From Actinomadura kijaniata NBRC 14229 (lineage in GTDB: Bacteria > Actinomycetota > Actinomycetes > Streptosporangiales > Streptosporangiaceae), in NCBI RefSeq assembly GCF_001552175.1, contig NZ_BCQR01000072.1, forward strand, positions 1 through 53,776: DNA of 53,776 nt, given 5' to 3'. The notes below the pieces were generated by a model. That model saw only the letters and a program-made list of their open reading frames with translations. It did not search any database and had not been told where the DNA came from. Shown one piece after another: positions 38,773 to 46,811 of the stretch; position 1 is the stretch's first letter; each line of letters starts with the position of its first letter. Position numbers and translations under genes: made by a program.

Positions 38773-40380
38773 TCAGATGACCTCCAGGTTGGCCATCATC
38801 CCCATGTCCTCGTGCTCGGCGTTGTGGCAGTGGAACAGGTAGCGGCCGCGGTAGCCGTCGAACCGGGTGATGATCTCGGCCGACTCGCCCGGCCGCAGGG
38901 AGATGGTGTCCTTGAGGCCCGCGTCGTGGGGCAGCGGGGGCCGCCCGCCGCGCGACAGCACCCGGAAGCCGACCAGGTGCAGGTGCACGGGATGGTGGAC
39001 GTCGGCGACCAGCCGCCACACCTCGACGTCGTCGAGGCGGACGGTGACGTCGGAGCGGGCCGGGTCGAACGGCAGCCCGCCGACCAGCCACCCGTGGCCG
39101 CCGTGCATCCGTCCGGCGCGGAAGGAGAACTCGCGCACCCGGACGGCGTCCGACCGCCGCCAGGTCGGCAGATCGTCCGACAGGACGCGCGGGACGCGGC
39201 TGTCGTCGGCGGCCCTGCGGGCGACCCGGAAGGCCATCACGTCGCGGGTGCGCCCGGAGCCCAGCCGGTTGACGAGCCGGACACGGCCGCCGACCGGGAC
39301 GGACGAGAAGTCGACGACCAAGTCGTAGCGTTCGGCCGGGGCCATCGGCAGCCGCCGGTGGGTGACCGGCGCGGCGAGCAGCCCCTGGTCGGCGCCGACC
39401 TGGACGAGGGCGAGCGGGCGTCCGTCGTCGGTGACCGCCTCAAGCTCGTAGTGCCGGGCGTTCGAGCCGTTCAGGACGCGCAGCCGGTACCGGGCCGCGT
39501 CGACCTCGTGCACCGGCCACGGGGCCCCGTTGACCAGGATCACGTCACCGAGGACCCCCGCGAGATAGGGCTCGCGGACGCCCGGCCGGCGCCGCAGCGC
39601 CGGATCGAGGGCGGGGTAGACGAGGCTCCCGTCGGCGGCGAACGCCCGGTCGGCGATCATGAGGGGCAGCTCGCGCCGCCCGGCGGGCAGGCCGAGCGCC
39701 TCCTCGGCGTCGTCGCGCACGATCTGCAACCCGGCCAGGCCGCGCCAGATCGCGGGAGCGGTGAAGTCCATGCGGTGGTCGTGGTACCACAGCATCGTCG
39801 GCCGCTGGTCCAGCGGGAACGTGTAGTCCCGCGTCCGCCTGGTCACCACGGCCCGCGGATCGTGCATCCCGTGCGTCCCATGGCCGCCGTGGGCATGGCC
39901 GTCCGACCACCCCTCGGGCAGGACCAGGTCGGTCGGATAACCGTCGGAATCGGCCCGGGTCCGTCCACCGTGCAGGTGCACGACGGTCGGCACGGGCAGC
40001 TCGTTGCGGTGCGTCACGACGACCGGCCGCCCCCGCCGTGACTCGATCGTCGGCCCGGGGAAGGTGCCCTCGTACGTCCACAGCGGCGTCCGGACACCGG
40101 GCAGGATCTCCGCCGTCGCCTCGCGTTGGGTGATCTCGTAACGGTCGATCCCGCCCGCGGTGCCGACCGGCTTCAGCACGGCGGGAACCGGCAGCGGCAC
40201 CTGGAACGGGGGCGGCAGCGGCACGGCGCTGCGCAGTTCGGCGCCGGTGTGCGACGGGCGGCGGGCCAGCGCGGCCGAGGTCGAGACCCCGGCGAACGCC
40301 ATCGTGCCGAGGGCCCCGCCGATGCCCAGCACCCGACGCCGCGTCACCCCCCGGACCGGGGCGGTCTCCCGTTCACTCAT
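38773..40380 (-). CDS. Multicopper oxidase, Tat-exported (CueO/bilirubin oxidase-like)
   Basis: A 535-residue three-cupredoxin oxidase. The N-terminus has the twin-arginine signal TRRRVLGIGGALGTMAFAGV. All copper sites are present: VVHLHGGRT, MLWYHDHRMD, HHPVHLHLVGFRVLSRGG and YLFHCHNAEHEDMGMMANLE, so type 1 and the trinuclear centre can form. A Gly/His-rich loop (GHAHGGHGTHGMHD) near residue 165 could bind extra copper, as the Met-rich loop of CueO does. ATG 40380 follows GGAG. It overlaps the membrane gene upstream by 8 bp, forming an operon divergent from a LysR gene. Confidence 0.95.
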   Translation of the reverse strand: MSERETAPVRGVTRRRVLGIGGALGTMAFAGVSTSAALARRPSHTGAELRSAVPLPPPFQVPLPVPAVLKPVGTAGGIDRYEITQREATAEILPGVRTPLWTYEGTFPGPTIESRRGRPVVVTHRNELPVPTVVHLHGGRTRADSDGYPTDLVLPEGWSDGHAHGGHGTHGMHDPRAVVTRRTRDYTFPLDQRPTMLWYHDHRMDFTAPAIWRGLAGLQIVRDDAEEALGLPAGRRELPLMIADRAFAADGSLVYPALDPALRRRPGVREPYLAGVLGDVILVNGAPWPVHEVDAARYRLRVLNGSNARHYELEAVTDDGRPLALVQVGADQGLLAAPVTHRRLPMAPAERYDLVVDFSSVPVGGRVRLVNRLGSGRTRDVMAFRVARRAADDSRVPRVLSDDLPTWRRSDAVRVREFSFRAGRMHGGHGWLVGGLPFDPARSDVTVRLDDVEVWRLVADVHHPVHLHLVGFRVLSRGGRPPLPHDAGLKDTISLRPGESAEIITRFDGYRGRYLFHCHNAEHEDMGMMANLEVI

Positions 40381-40810
40381 CGCCGGGCTCCTTCGCGGAC
40401 CGTCCGAGGGGCTGCCGCCACACGTCGATGAACATCACGGTGAGCCCGACGATGGTCAGCACCCCCAGCGGGAAGTGCAGCCACAGCGCGCCCTCCATCC
40501 CGGCGAAGTACTGCACCGTCTCGGCCACCACCACGACCAGCGTGGCGAAGAACGGCCACGCCCGGCGCAACCGCACCCAGACCACGACCGCCACGACCAC
40601 CTGCAGATAACCGATGGAGGTGACGACGTTCGCGCCGGTCAGATGCCAGCGCAGGCCGTCGTAGTCACCGCTCAGGAACACCCCGGCGAACACCGGCTGC
40701 CCGAACCCCGCTATCGCGTGCGCGCTGACGACGGCCCGCAGCACCCACCCACTGGCTCTCGTCCGGCGCGCGGCGCGCACCGGCACGGACCTGTCGGCTG
40801 CGATGACCAT
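40373..40810 (-). CDS. Four-helix membrane protein in the multicopper oxidase operon
   Basis: A 145-residue protein. Helices are VLRAVVSAHAIAGFGQPVFA, SIGYLQVVVAVVVWVRL, FFATLVVVVAETVQYFAGME and LHFPLGVLTIVGLTVMFIDV. The conserved His/Gln/Glu positions (SAHAIAGFGQ, AETVQYF, LWLHFPLG) within helices resemble small cytochrome-b-like or copper-handling membrane proteins, but no family is certain. ATG 40810 has GAGGAGG upstream. The stop overlaps the start of the oxidase gene, so it is translated first. It may feed electrons or copper to the oxidase (inference). Confidence 0.85.
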   Translation of the reverse strand: MVIAADRSVPVRAARRTRASGWVLRAVVSAHAIAGFGQPVFAGVFLSGDYDGLRWHLTGANVVTSIGYLQVVVAVVVWVRLRRAWPFFATLVVVVAETVQYFAGMEGALWLHFPLGVLTIVGLTVMFIDVWRQPLGRSAKEPGDE

Positions 40811-40847
40811 GGCGTCCTCCTCACTACTGATCCATCGACGCCCACAA

Positions 40848-40899
40848 GCTATGCCTCAACCGCTATCCCGTCTAAGATCAATATGGCTATGAAGCTATG
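40848..40899. promoter_or_regulatory. GCTATG repeats in the oxidase-operon/LysR divergent region
   Basis: GCTATG occurs at 40848, 40886 and 40894, with CGCTAT at 40861, in an AT-rich stretch between the two divergent start codons. Clustered copies of one hexamer are consistent with a LysR binding region plus promoters. Confidence 0.4.
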
Positions 40900-40942
40900 A
40901 TCCCGAGGGCATGACGAAGCCCCCGGAAGAGAGCCGACGATC

Positions 40943-41848
40943 ATGGACCTGCACATGCTCAGGCAGTTCCTGGTGGTGGCGCGCCTGGAGCACCTCAGCC
41001 GCGCGGCCGAGGAGCTCCGCGTCGCCCAACCGTCCCTGAGCCGCACCATCGCCCGGCTGGAGAACGAACTCGGCACCCCCCTGTTCGACCGGGCGGGCAG
41101 GCTCCGGCTGAACGAGGCGGGAAGGCTCTTCCGCGGCTACGTCGAACGCTCCCTCGGCGAACTCGACGCGGGACGGCGGGCCGTGGCCGAGTCCACCGGC
41201 GAGGGATTCGGCACCGTGAGACTGGCGTCGGAGACCTTCCTGACGTTCACCGGGCCACTCGCGGCGTACAAACGCGCCCACCCCGGCATCGAGGTCGAAC
41301 TCCACCAGATGCCGGCCGCGGAGATGGCCCGCGCCCTGCGGGCCCAGGAGATCGACCTCTGCGTCGCCTCACAGCCGATCCCCGCCGACGACCTGGAATC
41401 GGTCCGGCTGTTCGAGGAGCCGGTGGGAGTGGGCGCATCACACGACCACCCCCTGGCGGGCCGCCCGTCGGTGAGCATCGACGACCTCGCCGACGAGTCC
41501 TTCATCTCCGCGAGCAGGGGACACTGGCAACGGCGGCTGCTCGACCGCCTCTTCGCCACCCGGAACCTCACCCCGAAGATCATCTGCGAGGTCGACGAAC
41601 TCAGCGCCATCGCCGAACTGATCGGCGCGGGCCTCGGCATCGGCCTCGTCCCCGGCATAGCCCGCAACACCACCACCCGCCTCCCCGGCACCTGGATCCC
41701 CGTAGACCACCCCGACTGCCGCCGCGCAGTAACCCTGTCCTGGTGGACCGGCGCCCACCTCTCAACAGCCACCCGCCTAATGCAAACCACAATCACCACT
41801 TGGAACTGGACCCCAAACAACAATGGCCCCGCAGTACGACACGAATAG
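40943..41848 (+). CDS. LysR family transcription regulator
   Basis: A 301-residue regulator with MDLHMLRQFLVVARLEHLSR and AAEELRVAQPSLSRTIARLE as winged helix, and an effector domain including ELHQMPAAEMARALRAQEID and LIGAGLGIGLVPGIARNTTT. GGAAGAGAG lies upstream of ATG 40943. It faces the membrane protein/multicopper oxidase operon, its probable target. The last 60 codons use many A/T-ending codons, unlike neighbouring genes, and the gene ends at the edge of a decayed zone. Confidence 0.92.
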   Translation: MDLHMLRQFLVVARLEHLSRAAEELRVAQPSLSRTIARLENELGTPLFDRAGRLRLNEAGRLFRGYVERSLGELDAGRRAVAESTGEGFGTVRLASETFLTFTGPLAAYKRAHPGIEVELHQMPAAEMARALRAQEIDLCVASQPIPADDLESVRLFEEPVGVGASHDHPLAGRPSVSIDDLADESFISASRGHWQRRLLDRLFATRNLTPKIICEVDELSAIAELIGAGLGIGLVPGIARNTTTRLPGTWIPVDHPDCRRAVTLSWWTGAHLSTATRLMQTTITTWNWTPNNNGPAVRHE

Positions 41849-41954
41849 CTGTCGGGCCCACCTCTCCAGACGCCCGACACGTCAAGCAACCCTCGCGGCC
41901 CACATCGCACTAGAGAACGCCGGAGGGGGACTTCACCTCCTGTGTTCTCCGGGG

Positions 41955-42160
41955 TTATTTCTGGCGGTCGACCTCGGCGTTGAAAACGATGGCGCCGCTC
42001 TTGGGGATGCACGAGGCGGGCAGGTCCTCCGGGGTCTGCTCGGCGGCTCCGGCGCCTCCGGTGTTGAACTTGTCGCCTTCGAGTAGATCACCGAAGCCGG
42101 GGATGTTGACGCCGCGCTTGCCGCCCTTGAGAAGGGGCTTGGTGCCCTTGAGCCACACGG
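41955..42160 (-). pseudogene. C-terminal fragment of an unknown gene
   Basis: The minus-strand frame ending at 41955 reads GPVWLKGTKPLLKGGKRGVN, IPGFGDLLEGDKFNTGG and CIPKSGAIVFNAEVDRQK, which looks like the natural end of a protein, but upstream it passes directly into transposase-derived sequence in another frame. It probably lost its 5' part when the IS1380-type element inserted or was deleted. The 106 bp before it (41849-41954) hold nothing I can support. Confidence 0.4.
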
Positions 42161-42199
42161 GACCCTGCGCTCTCCGGACTCGAACTCGAAGTGCAGGGC

Positions 42200-42450
42200 C
42201 CCTCGGCGTGCTGCGGGCGGGTGCGCCAGGGGGAACGGGGAGTCGGTGAAGACCGCGTGGTAGCGCCGCAGACCGAACAGCTCGTCCTGCCCGGCGGCTT
42301 GGGGGTTCAACCGCCTCGCCCGGCGGATGATCAGGCGGACGATGACCGCCTGGCCCGTGGGGCGATGGCTGCAATCACGGTCTTGACCTGCGGGTTCATC
42401 TTCGCAGTGACCGAAAAGCACGCCCGGGCGCGGCGGGGTGGATCAAGGCC
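42200..42450 (-). pseudogene. IS1380-family transposase remnant
   Basis: Degraded transposase in two frames. ACFSVTAKMNPQVKTVIAAI (about 42425-42365) matches the catalytic-region pattern FSVTxxMNPxVK of IS1380 transposases. After a deletion and frameshift come VRLIIRRARRLNP (about 42345-42305) and DELFGLRRYHAVFTDSPF (about 42300-42245), the conserved RLIVRRxxRLNP and YHAxFT blocks. The N-terminal half and C-terminus are missing and no terminal inverted repeats are recognisable. It cannot be active. Confidence 0.7.
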
Positions 42451-42578
42451 CCCGCGTCTCGGGGCGGCGCCGAGGAATGCGGTCACCTCATCGGCCACGA
42501 TTTGGCGCACGGCGGAACTTGCCCAGGGCCTGGGCTCCGTCAGATGGGCGCTGGGTCGTCGGCGGCGTTGAATAGACG

Positions 42579-42616
42579 TCCGGTCCCGTCCCCACGGGTG
42601 TGAGGATGGGACCGGA
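42579..42616 (-). terminator. Hairpin downstream of the cupin gene
   Basis: TCCGGTCCC (42579-42587) and GGGACCGGA (42608-42616) pair exactly, with a 20-nt loop. It lies 10 bp after the cupin stop codon. Confidence 0.5.
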
Positions 42617-42625
42617 ATGCTCCTG

Positions 42626-42988
42626 TCAGGAGCGCTTGGCGTACTCGGAGATCTCCCCGAAGTCGAGCAGGACGCACGTCTCGTCACCCACCACCTCGGC
42701 GTCGTGGCCCGGCGGTATGGCGACGGCGTCGCCGGGGTTGACCTCCTGCTCCGTGCCGTCGGCCATGTACACGCGCATGTGCCCGGAGACGCAGTAGCCC
42801 AGGTGCGACACCTGACACAGGTCGGTGCCGGCGATCGGCTTGACGTTGTTGGACCAGCGCCAGCCGGGTTCGAAGACGCCGCGCCCCACCGCCCGGTCGG
42901 CCATCATGACGATGTCGGCGTGGCCCTTGCCCTCGAACGAGCGTGTCTCGTCGGGCTTGTCGAAGTTCTTGACTTGAATGTGCGCCAT
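42626..42988 (-). CDS. Cupin domain protein
   Basis: A 120-residue single-cupin protein. The first motif region is GVFEPGWRWSNNVKPIAGTD, followed by HLGYCVSGHMRVYMADGTEQ and the second motif NPGDAVAIPPGHDAEVVGDE. The usual first histidine pair is reduced to single positions, so metal binding is uncertain. Small cupins of this kind are common in actinomycetes and of unknown role. Two ATGs are adjacent (42991 and 42988); 42988 gives better spacing to GGGGGG. It lies inside the decay zone but is itself intact. Confidence 0.85.
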   Translation of the reverse strand: MAHIQVKNFDKPDETRSFEGKGHADIVMMADRAVGRGVFEPGWRWSNNVKPIAGTDLCQVSHLGYCVSGHMRVYMADGTEQEVNPGDAVAIPPGHDAEVVGDETCVLLDFGEISEYAKRS

Positions 42989-43164
42989 CATGTCCCCCCG
43001 TGGGCGCAATGTGACTTTTGCGGCGTTACCCCTACCCCGCAGCCTTGATCGCCTAACCACGATGGGAGCGCTCCGGTTTGGTTGGAGGCCCTGATGCGCC
43101 CCGGCTCGCGTCCTACCGGCGATGGAGCGACGGTCAGAGAGGCAAGGGCGAGCAGACTGGGGCG

Positions 43165-43503
43165 GCTATGTAGGTGTGGTGAGTTCGGCGCGGTAGGCGT
43201 AGGGCCCGCAGGACCACTCCGCGGTGCGAAGAAGCCGGGGCCGGGGATGCTGGCTGGGATGGACTCGGCGGCTTGGGCGGTGCCCGTCCACGGTTTGCCG
43301 CCGCGTTTGTGCTCAGGGACTTCGACGACGCGTAGCCAGGAACGAGCGTGACCGTCCCGCACGGGGGCGCCGAGGGTGCGGGCCTCCGTGCCCCAGGCGT
43401 CGGCAGTATTGGGGAGAAGGGCACAGCCGAGCTGGTTGGCCGCGGTGGCCAGTGCGGTGTGCGTACGGTCGCGGACGGCCGGATCGTCAGGCTCGGAGAA
43501 CAC
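43165..43503 (-). pseudogene. Frameshifted hypothetical gene downstream of the AKR pseudogene
   Basis: The frame starts at GTG 43503 (MFSEPDDPAVRDRTHTALAT, then AANQLGCALLPNTADAWGTE) and looks like genuine coding sequence for about 95 residues, to IPASIPGPGFFAP. The natural continuation (GPYAYRAELTTPT) appears in another frame near 43171-43210, so a frameshift or deletion is likely. The start overlaps the AKR pseudogene end by 17 bp, as in an original operon. Function unknown. Confidence 0.45.
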
Positions 43504-44210
43504 GGCAGATCTCCCGGAGATGCTCGGGCGGTAGCGGTGCGCGTTGGAAGACGGTTAGTGCGTCTTGCAAGTGTGCCGCGGTCGAGGCGGACGGCAGGAC
43601 GCCGGTGATACCCGGTGTGGAGGCGACCACGGTCAGCGCGGCGGCGCTGGCCGACAGCCCGGGGGCGATCAGCTCGGCGAGTTCCTCGCTGACCAGGGTG
43701 GGCAGTCCGCCGCCGCTGCGAGGGACGGACGCTCATACCTCGAGCCCTCTCGGGTCGCCTGCCGATCGGACCATCCTCGTTGAGGGCTTGGGTGAGTGGC
43801 GCGAGGTGAACCAGACTGACCGGAAGCTGGATGGCGGTGAAGTGGTGCTTGGATCCGTCGGCGGCTTGCTGGGCGACGGCGAGCAGTTCGGGGACGGTGA
43901 ACACGTCGCTGGAGAAGCCGCTCCAGGTCGCGACGCCGTATCCGGTGATGCGGCCTTGGTGGACGGCTTGTTCGCATACTTCGAACGCGCCGCGGATCTG
44001 GTGAAGGAGTTGGTCCCGGTCTACATGTGCGCCGTGCTCGGGGGTGTGCAGGTACAACAGGTCCAGACGGGGCCGTCGTAGCTCTGCGGTGTTGTGAGCG
44101 AGCTGGTAGTCGATGTAGGCAGGTGTGATGCAGTGGCCGTGCTCGGCCTGCTGGGGGTGAGGACGCCTGTGGCCTGTGCGGCGCTTGCTTGCTGGCGGGT
44201 CATGGGTTCG
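43487..44210 (-). pseudogene. Aldo/keto reductase pseudogene
   Basis: Recognisable AKR sequence in broken frames. The main piece has HCITPAYIDYQLAHNTAELR, RPRLDLLYLHTPEHGAHVDR and GRITGYGVATWSGFSSDVFT. After a frameshift near 43730 the end continues as LPTLVSEELAELIAPGLSAS, TPGITGVLPSASTAAHLQDA and EHLREICRVLRA with a stop at 43489-43487. The N-terminal third, which includes the catalytic Asp/Tyr region, is missing or scrambled toward the tRNA-Leu gene (another shift near 44170). It cannot make an active enzyme. Confidence 0.75.
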
Positions 44211-44303
44211 ACCTGGCTCGATACCCGCATGGTTGGCTGGTCGGCAACGCAAAGCGGGACGAAGCTGCCTTCGTCCCGCTTTGCCCCCATATATGGAGTT
44301 CGG

Positions 44304-44389
44304 TGTCCGAGGGGGGACTTGAACCCCCATGCCCCGTAAAGGGCACTAGCACCTCAAGCTAGCGCGTCTGCCTATTCCGCCACCCGGAC
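44304..44389 (-). tRNA. tRNA-Leu (anticodon GAG)
   Basis: An 86-nt tRNA on the minus strand. The acceptor stem GTCCGGG (44389-44383) pairs with CTCGGAC (44311-44305) with one G-U pair. The anticodon stem CTAGC/GCTAG encloses the loop TTGAGGT, giving anticodon GAG (44355-44353). A long variable arm (TGCCC/GGGCA), typical of leucine tRNAs, and the TTCAAGT T-loop are present. CCA is not encoded (the end reads ACCG). Confidence 0.96.
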
Positions 44390-44509
44390 AGGTGTGCATG
44401 TCGCGGCTCTGCGCGACGGGGTTCACCATACCAAAGGTCCGGACTCGCGGCGAAGTCGATCGAGGGGGCACCATGGGCGGGTAGCTGCTGTCCAGGGTGA
44501 GGGGTCGCT

Positions 44510-45820
44510 GTGGCCGACGGGAACGTCGCTGAGGACGAGGTCGTCCGGATCTGCCAGGAGCTGATCAGGATCGACACCAGCAACCCCGGGGACAACTCGG
44601 GGCCGGGGGAGCGCGTGGCCGCCGAGTACGTGGCGGGGCTGCTCGACGAGGTCGGTCTCGAGGCGCGGATCTACGAGTCGCACCCCGGGCGGGCCAGTGT
44701 CATCGCCAGGATCGAGGGGACCGATCCGGGGCGGGACGCGCTGTTGCTGCACGGGCATCTCGACGTCGTGCCCGCGCGGGCCGAGGACTGGACGCGGGAC
44801 CCCTTCGGGGGTGAGATCGCCGACGGGTGCGTCTGGGGGCGCGGGGCCGTCGACATGAAGGACATGGACGCCATGATGCTCGCCGTCGTGCGGCAGCGGC
44901 TGCGGGAGGGGCGGCGGCCGTCGCGGGACGTCGTGCTCGCGTTCCTGGCGGACGAGGAGGCCGGGGGCAAGTGGGGGGCCCAGTGGCTGGTCCAGGAGCA
45001 CGCCGAGCTGTTCGAGGGGTGCACCGAGGCGGTGGGGGAGGTCGGGGGCTTCAGCCTCACGGTGCCCGGTGACAAGCGGATGTACCTCATCGAGACCGCC
45101 GAGAAGGGCATCGCCTGGATGCAGCTCACCGCCGGCGGGACCGCCGGGCACGGGTCCATGGTCCATCCCGACAACGCCGTCACGGCGCTGGCGGGGGCCG
45201 TGGCGCGGCTGGGGGAGCACCGGTTCCCCGTGCAGATGACCAAGACCGTGCGGGCGTTCCTGGAACGGGCCTGTATGGCCTACGGCGTCGAGTTCGACCC
45301 CGCGGAGCCCGAGAAGTGCCTGGCGGAGATCGGGCCGCTCGCCCGGATGATCGGGGCCACGCTCCGGCACACGCTGAACCCCACGCGCCTGGACGCCGGA
45401 TACAAGACGAACGTCATTCCCCAGACCGCCACCGCTCAGGTCGACGGGCGTTTCCTGCCGGGATATGAGGAAGAGTTCTTCACCGTTGTGGACGAACTTA
45501 TCGGTCCGGACATCAAGCGCGAATTCGTCTATCACGACCAGGCGCTGGAGGTCGAGTACGAGGGGGCCCTGGTTGCCGCCATGGAACGGTCCCTGATCTC
45601 GGAGGACCCCGGCGCCCTACCCGTTCCGTACTGCCTGAGCGGGGGGACGGACGCCAAGCACTTCGCCAAGCTCGGCATGCGCTGCTACGGCTTCGCGCCG
45701 CTCAAACTCCCCCCGGAACTGGACTTCTCCGGAATGTTCCACGGGATCGACGAACGCGTCCCGGTGGACGGACTGCGCTTCGGCGTGCGCGTTCTCGACC
45801 AATTCCTTGATCACGCCTGA
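44510..45820 (+). CDS. M20 family metallopeptidase
   Basis: A 436-residue zinc peptidase/deacylase of the M20 (ArgE/DapE/CPG2) family. Metal ligands are visible: LLLHGHLDVVPARAEDW (His, Asp), WGRGAVDMKDMDAMMLAVV (bridging Asp), LADEEAGGKWGAQWLVQEH (Glu pair), and a late His in FSGMFHGIDERV. The dimerisation domain contains GTAGHGSMVHPDNAVTALAG. GTG 44510 is preceded by GAGGGG. It lies 120 bp from the divergent tRNA-Leu. Likely substrates are dipeptides or N-acyl amino acids; the neighbours do not narrow this further. Confidence 0.95.
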   Translation: MADGNVAEDEVVRICQELIRIDTSNPGDNSGPGERVAAEYVAGLLDEVGLEARIYESHPGRASVIARIEGTDPGRDALLLHGHLDVVPARAEDWTRDPFGGEIADGCVWGRGAVDMKDMDAMMLAVVRQRLREGRRPSRDVVLAFLADEEAGGKWGAQWLVQEHAELFEGCTEAVGEVGGFSLTVPGDKRMYLIETAEKGIAWMQLTAGGTAGHGSMVHPDNAVTALAGAVARLGEHRFPVQMTKTVRAFLERACMAYGVEFDPAEPEKCLAEIGPLARMIGATLRHTLNPTRLDAGYKTNVIPQTATAQVDGRFLPGYEEEFFTVVDELIGPDIKREFVYHDQALEVEYEGALVAAMERSLISEDPGALPVPYCLSGGTDAKHFAKLGMRCYGFAPLKLPPELDFSGMFHGIDERVPVDGLRFGVRVLDQFLDHA

Positions 45821-45923
45821 TTTTCTCGCCGAAACGCCGTCACGAGTGCGAAGCGTGGTGCTACGGTCACCAAACGTGGAGGGCGGGATGACCCGCTCTT
45901 GGTGTGAACGGTGAGGAGCACCT

Positions 45924-46622
45924 GTGACCTTCGGCGCGGCACTTCGGCGGGCGGTCTCCGCCGTGCCGTGCCGTGGCGCGGTCCGCAGGCTCCTGGTCGT
46001 CGTGGGGCTCGCGGCCGCGGGCTGGCTGCTCGGTGGGGCCGCGCAGGCCGAGGCCGAGACCCCCGACGCCCGGCGCGTCGTCGCGGACACCCCGGTCGTG
46101 GGTGACGCCGTGCGCGTCGCCGAACGGCGCGTGCTCCCGGAACGACCCGTCCGGGAGATCGTGCGCGCCGTCAAGGACCGCGAGGTCGAGCCTCCCGTGA
46201 AGGTCGAGCGGCCCCCCGCGGACCCGCCCGTCCGGCAGGTCGTGCCGGACGCCGGCGCGGTCCCGGCGGCCAAGGCCGACAAGGGCGAACCGGTCGCCAA
46301 GCGCTCCGTGAAGCGGAACGCCTCCAAGCGCGTCCACCGGACCGCGGGCGACGCGCACGTCTTCGCCGGGACGTTCGAGAAGAACGCCTCCCACTCCGGC
46401 GCCGCCGACCAGGCGGCCCCGGTCGCGCCGATCCCGGCGCTGGCACAGGCCGGGGGCGTCAGCCCGGCCGCCGGCCTGATCCTCATCGGTGGGATCGGCG
46501 CCCCCCTGGCCCGCCGGGCCTGGGTTCCGGGCCGTCCGCAGGGCGTGCTGCTGCGCGCCCCCGGCGCGGTCCCGCCGGCCGTCCGCACCGCCGCGGACGA
46601 GCCGAGCTTCGCACCTGACTAG
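45924..46622 (+). CDS. Exported membrane-anchored protein upstream of the chaplin gene
   Basis: A 232-residue protein starting at GTG 45924 after GAGGAG. It has an N-terminal signal (RRLLVVVGLAAAGWLLGGAA with cleavage near AQA-EAE), a Pro/Val/Arg-rich extended middle (VVADTPVVGDAVRVAERRVL, EPPVKVERPPADPPVRQVVP), and a short hydrophobic segment near the C-terminus (AAGLILIGGIGAPLARRA). The extended charged middle resembles a cell-wall-spanning stalk. It lies 189 bp upstream of the poly-chaplin gene on the same strand and shares the signal-stalk-terminal-helix plan, so it may be a surface-layer partner. No known family is recognised. Confidence 0.75.
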   Translation: MTFGAALRRAVSAVPCRGAVRRLLVVVGLAAAGWLLGGAAQAEAETPDARRVVADTPVVGDAVRVAERRVLPERPVREIVRAVKDREVEPPVKVERPPADPPVRQVVPDAGAVPAAKADKGEPVAKRSVKRNASKRVHRTAGDAHVFAGTFEKNASHSGAADQAAPVAPIPALAQAGGVSPAAGLILIGGIGAPLARRAWVPGRPQGVLLRAPGAVPPAVRTAADEPSFAPD

Positions 46623-46728
46623 TTCCCTCTCTGAGGTCCCCCGCCCGTGCGGCTCGGGCGAATCGGACCGCGACGCGACGCCCCCTGGCGGCGCGTCACC
46701 CCCGGGATGACCCCGCGCGACTCCAACC

Positions 46729-46743
46729 CATGGCCTCGCCATG
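46729..46743. promoter_or_regulatory. Palindrome upstream of the chaplin gene
   Basis: CATGGC (46729-46734), 3 nt, GCCATG (46738-46743), exact. It is about 70 nt before the chaplin start codon, within the 189-bp upstream region, and is a candidate operator. No BldN-type promoter is obvious. Confidence 0.35.
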
Positions 46744-46811
46744 CCCTCGCGCGCCCGCATCTCGGCTCTTCCCTGCAAGTCATCAGTTCTCCCCCGAACA
46801 AGAGGAGCATC

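Noticed and set aside
41955..42374. A complete 139-residue gene
   Set aside because: Only the last 65 residues look natural; the front half lies in the wrong frame of the IS1380 remnant. Annotated as a remnant instead.
42988..43503. A complete 171-residue gene
   Set aside because: Coding character stops after about 95 residues and the end runs into the cupin promoter and start; the natural continuation is in another frame.
44304..44389. tRNA with encoded CCA
   Set aside because: The 3' end reads ACCG after the acceptor stem, so CCA must be added after transcription.
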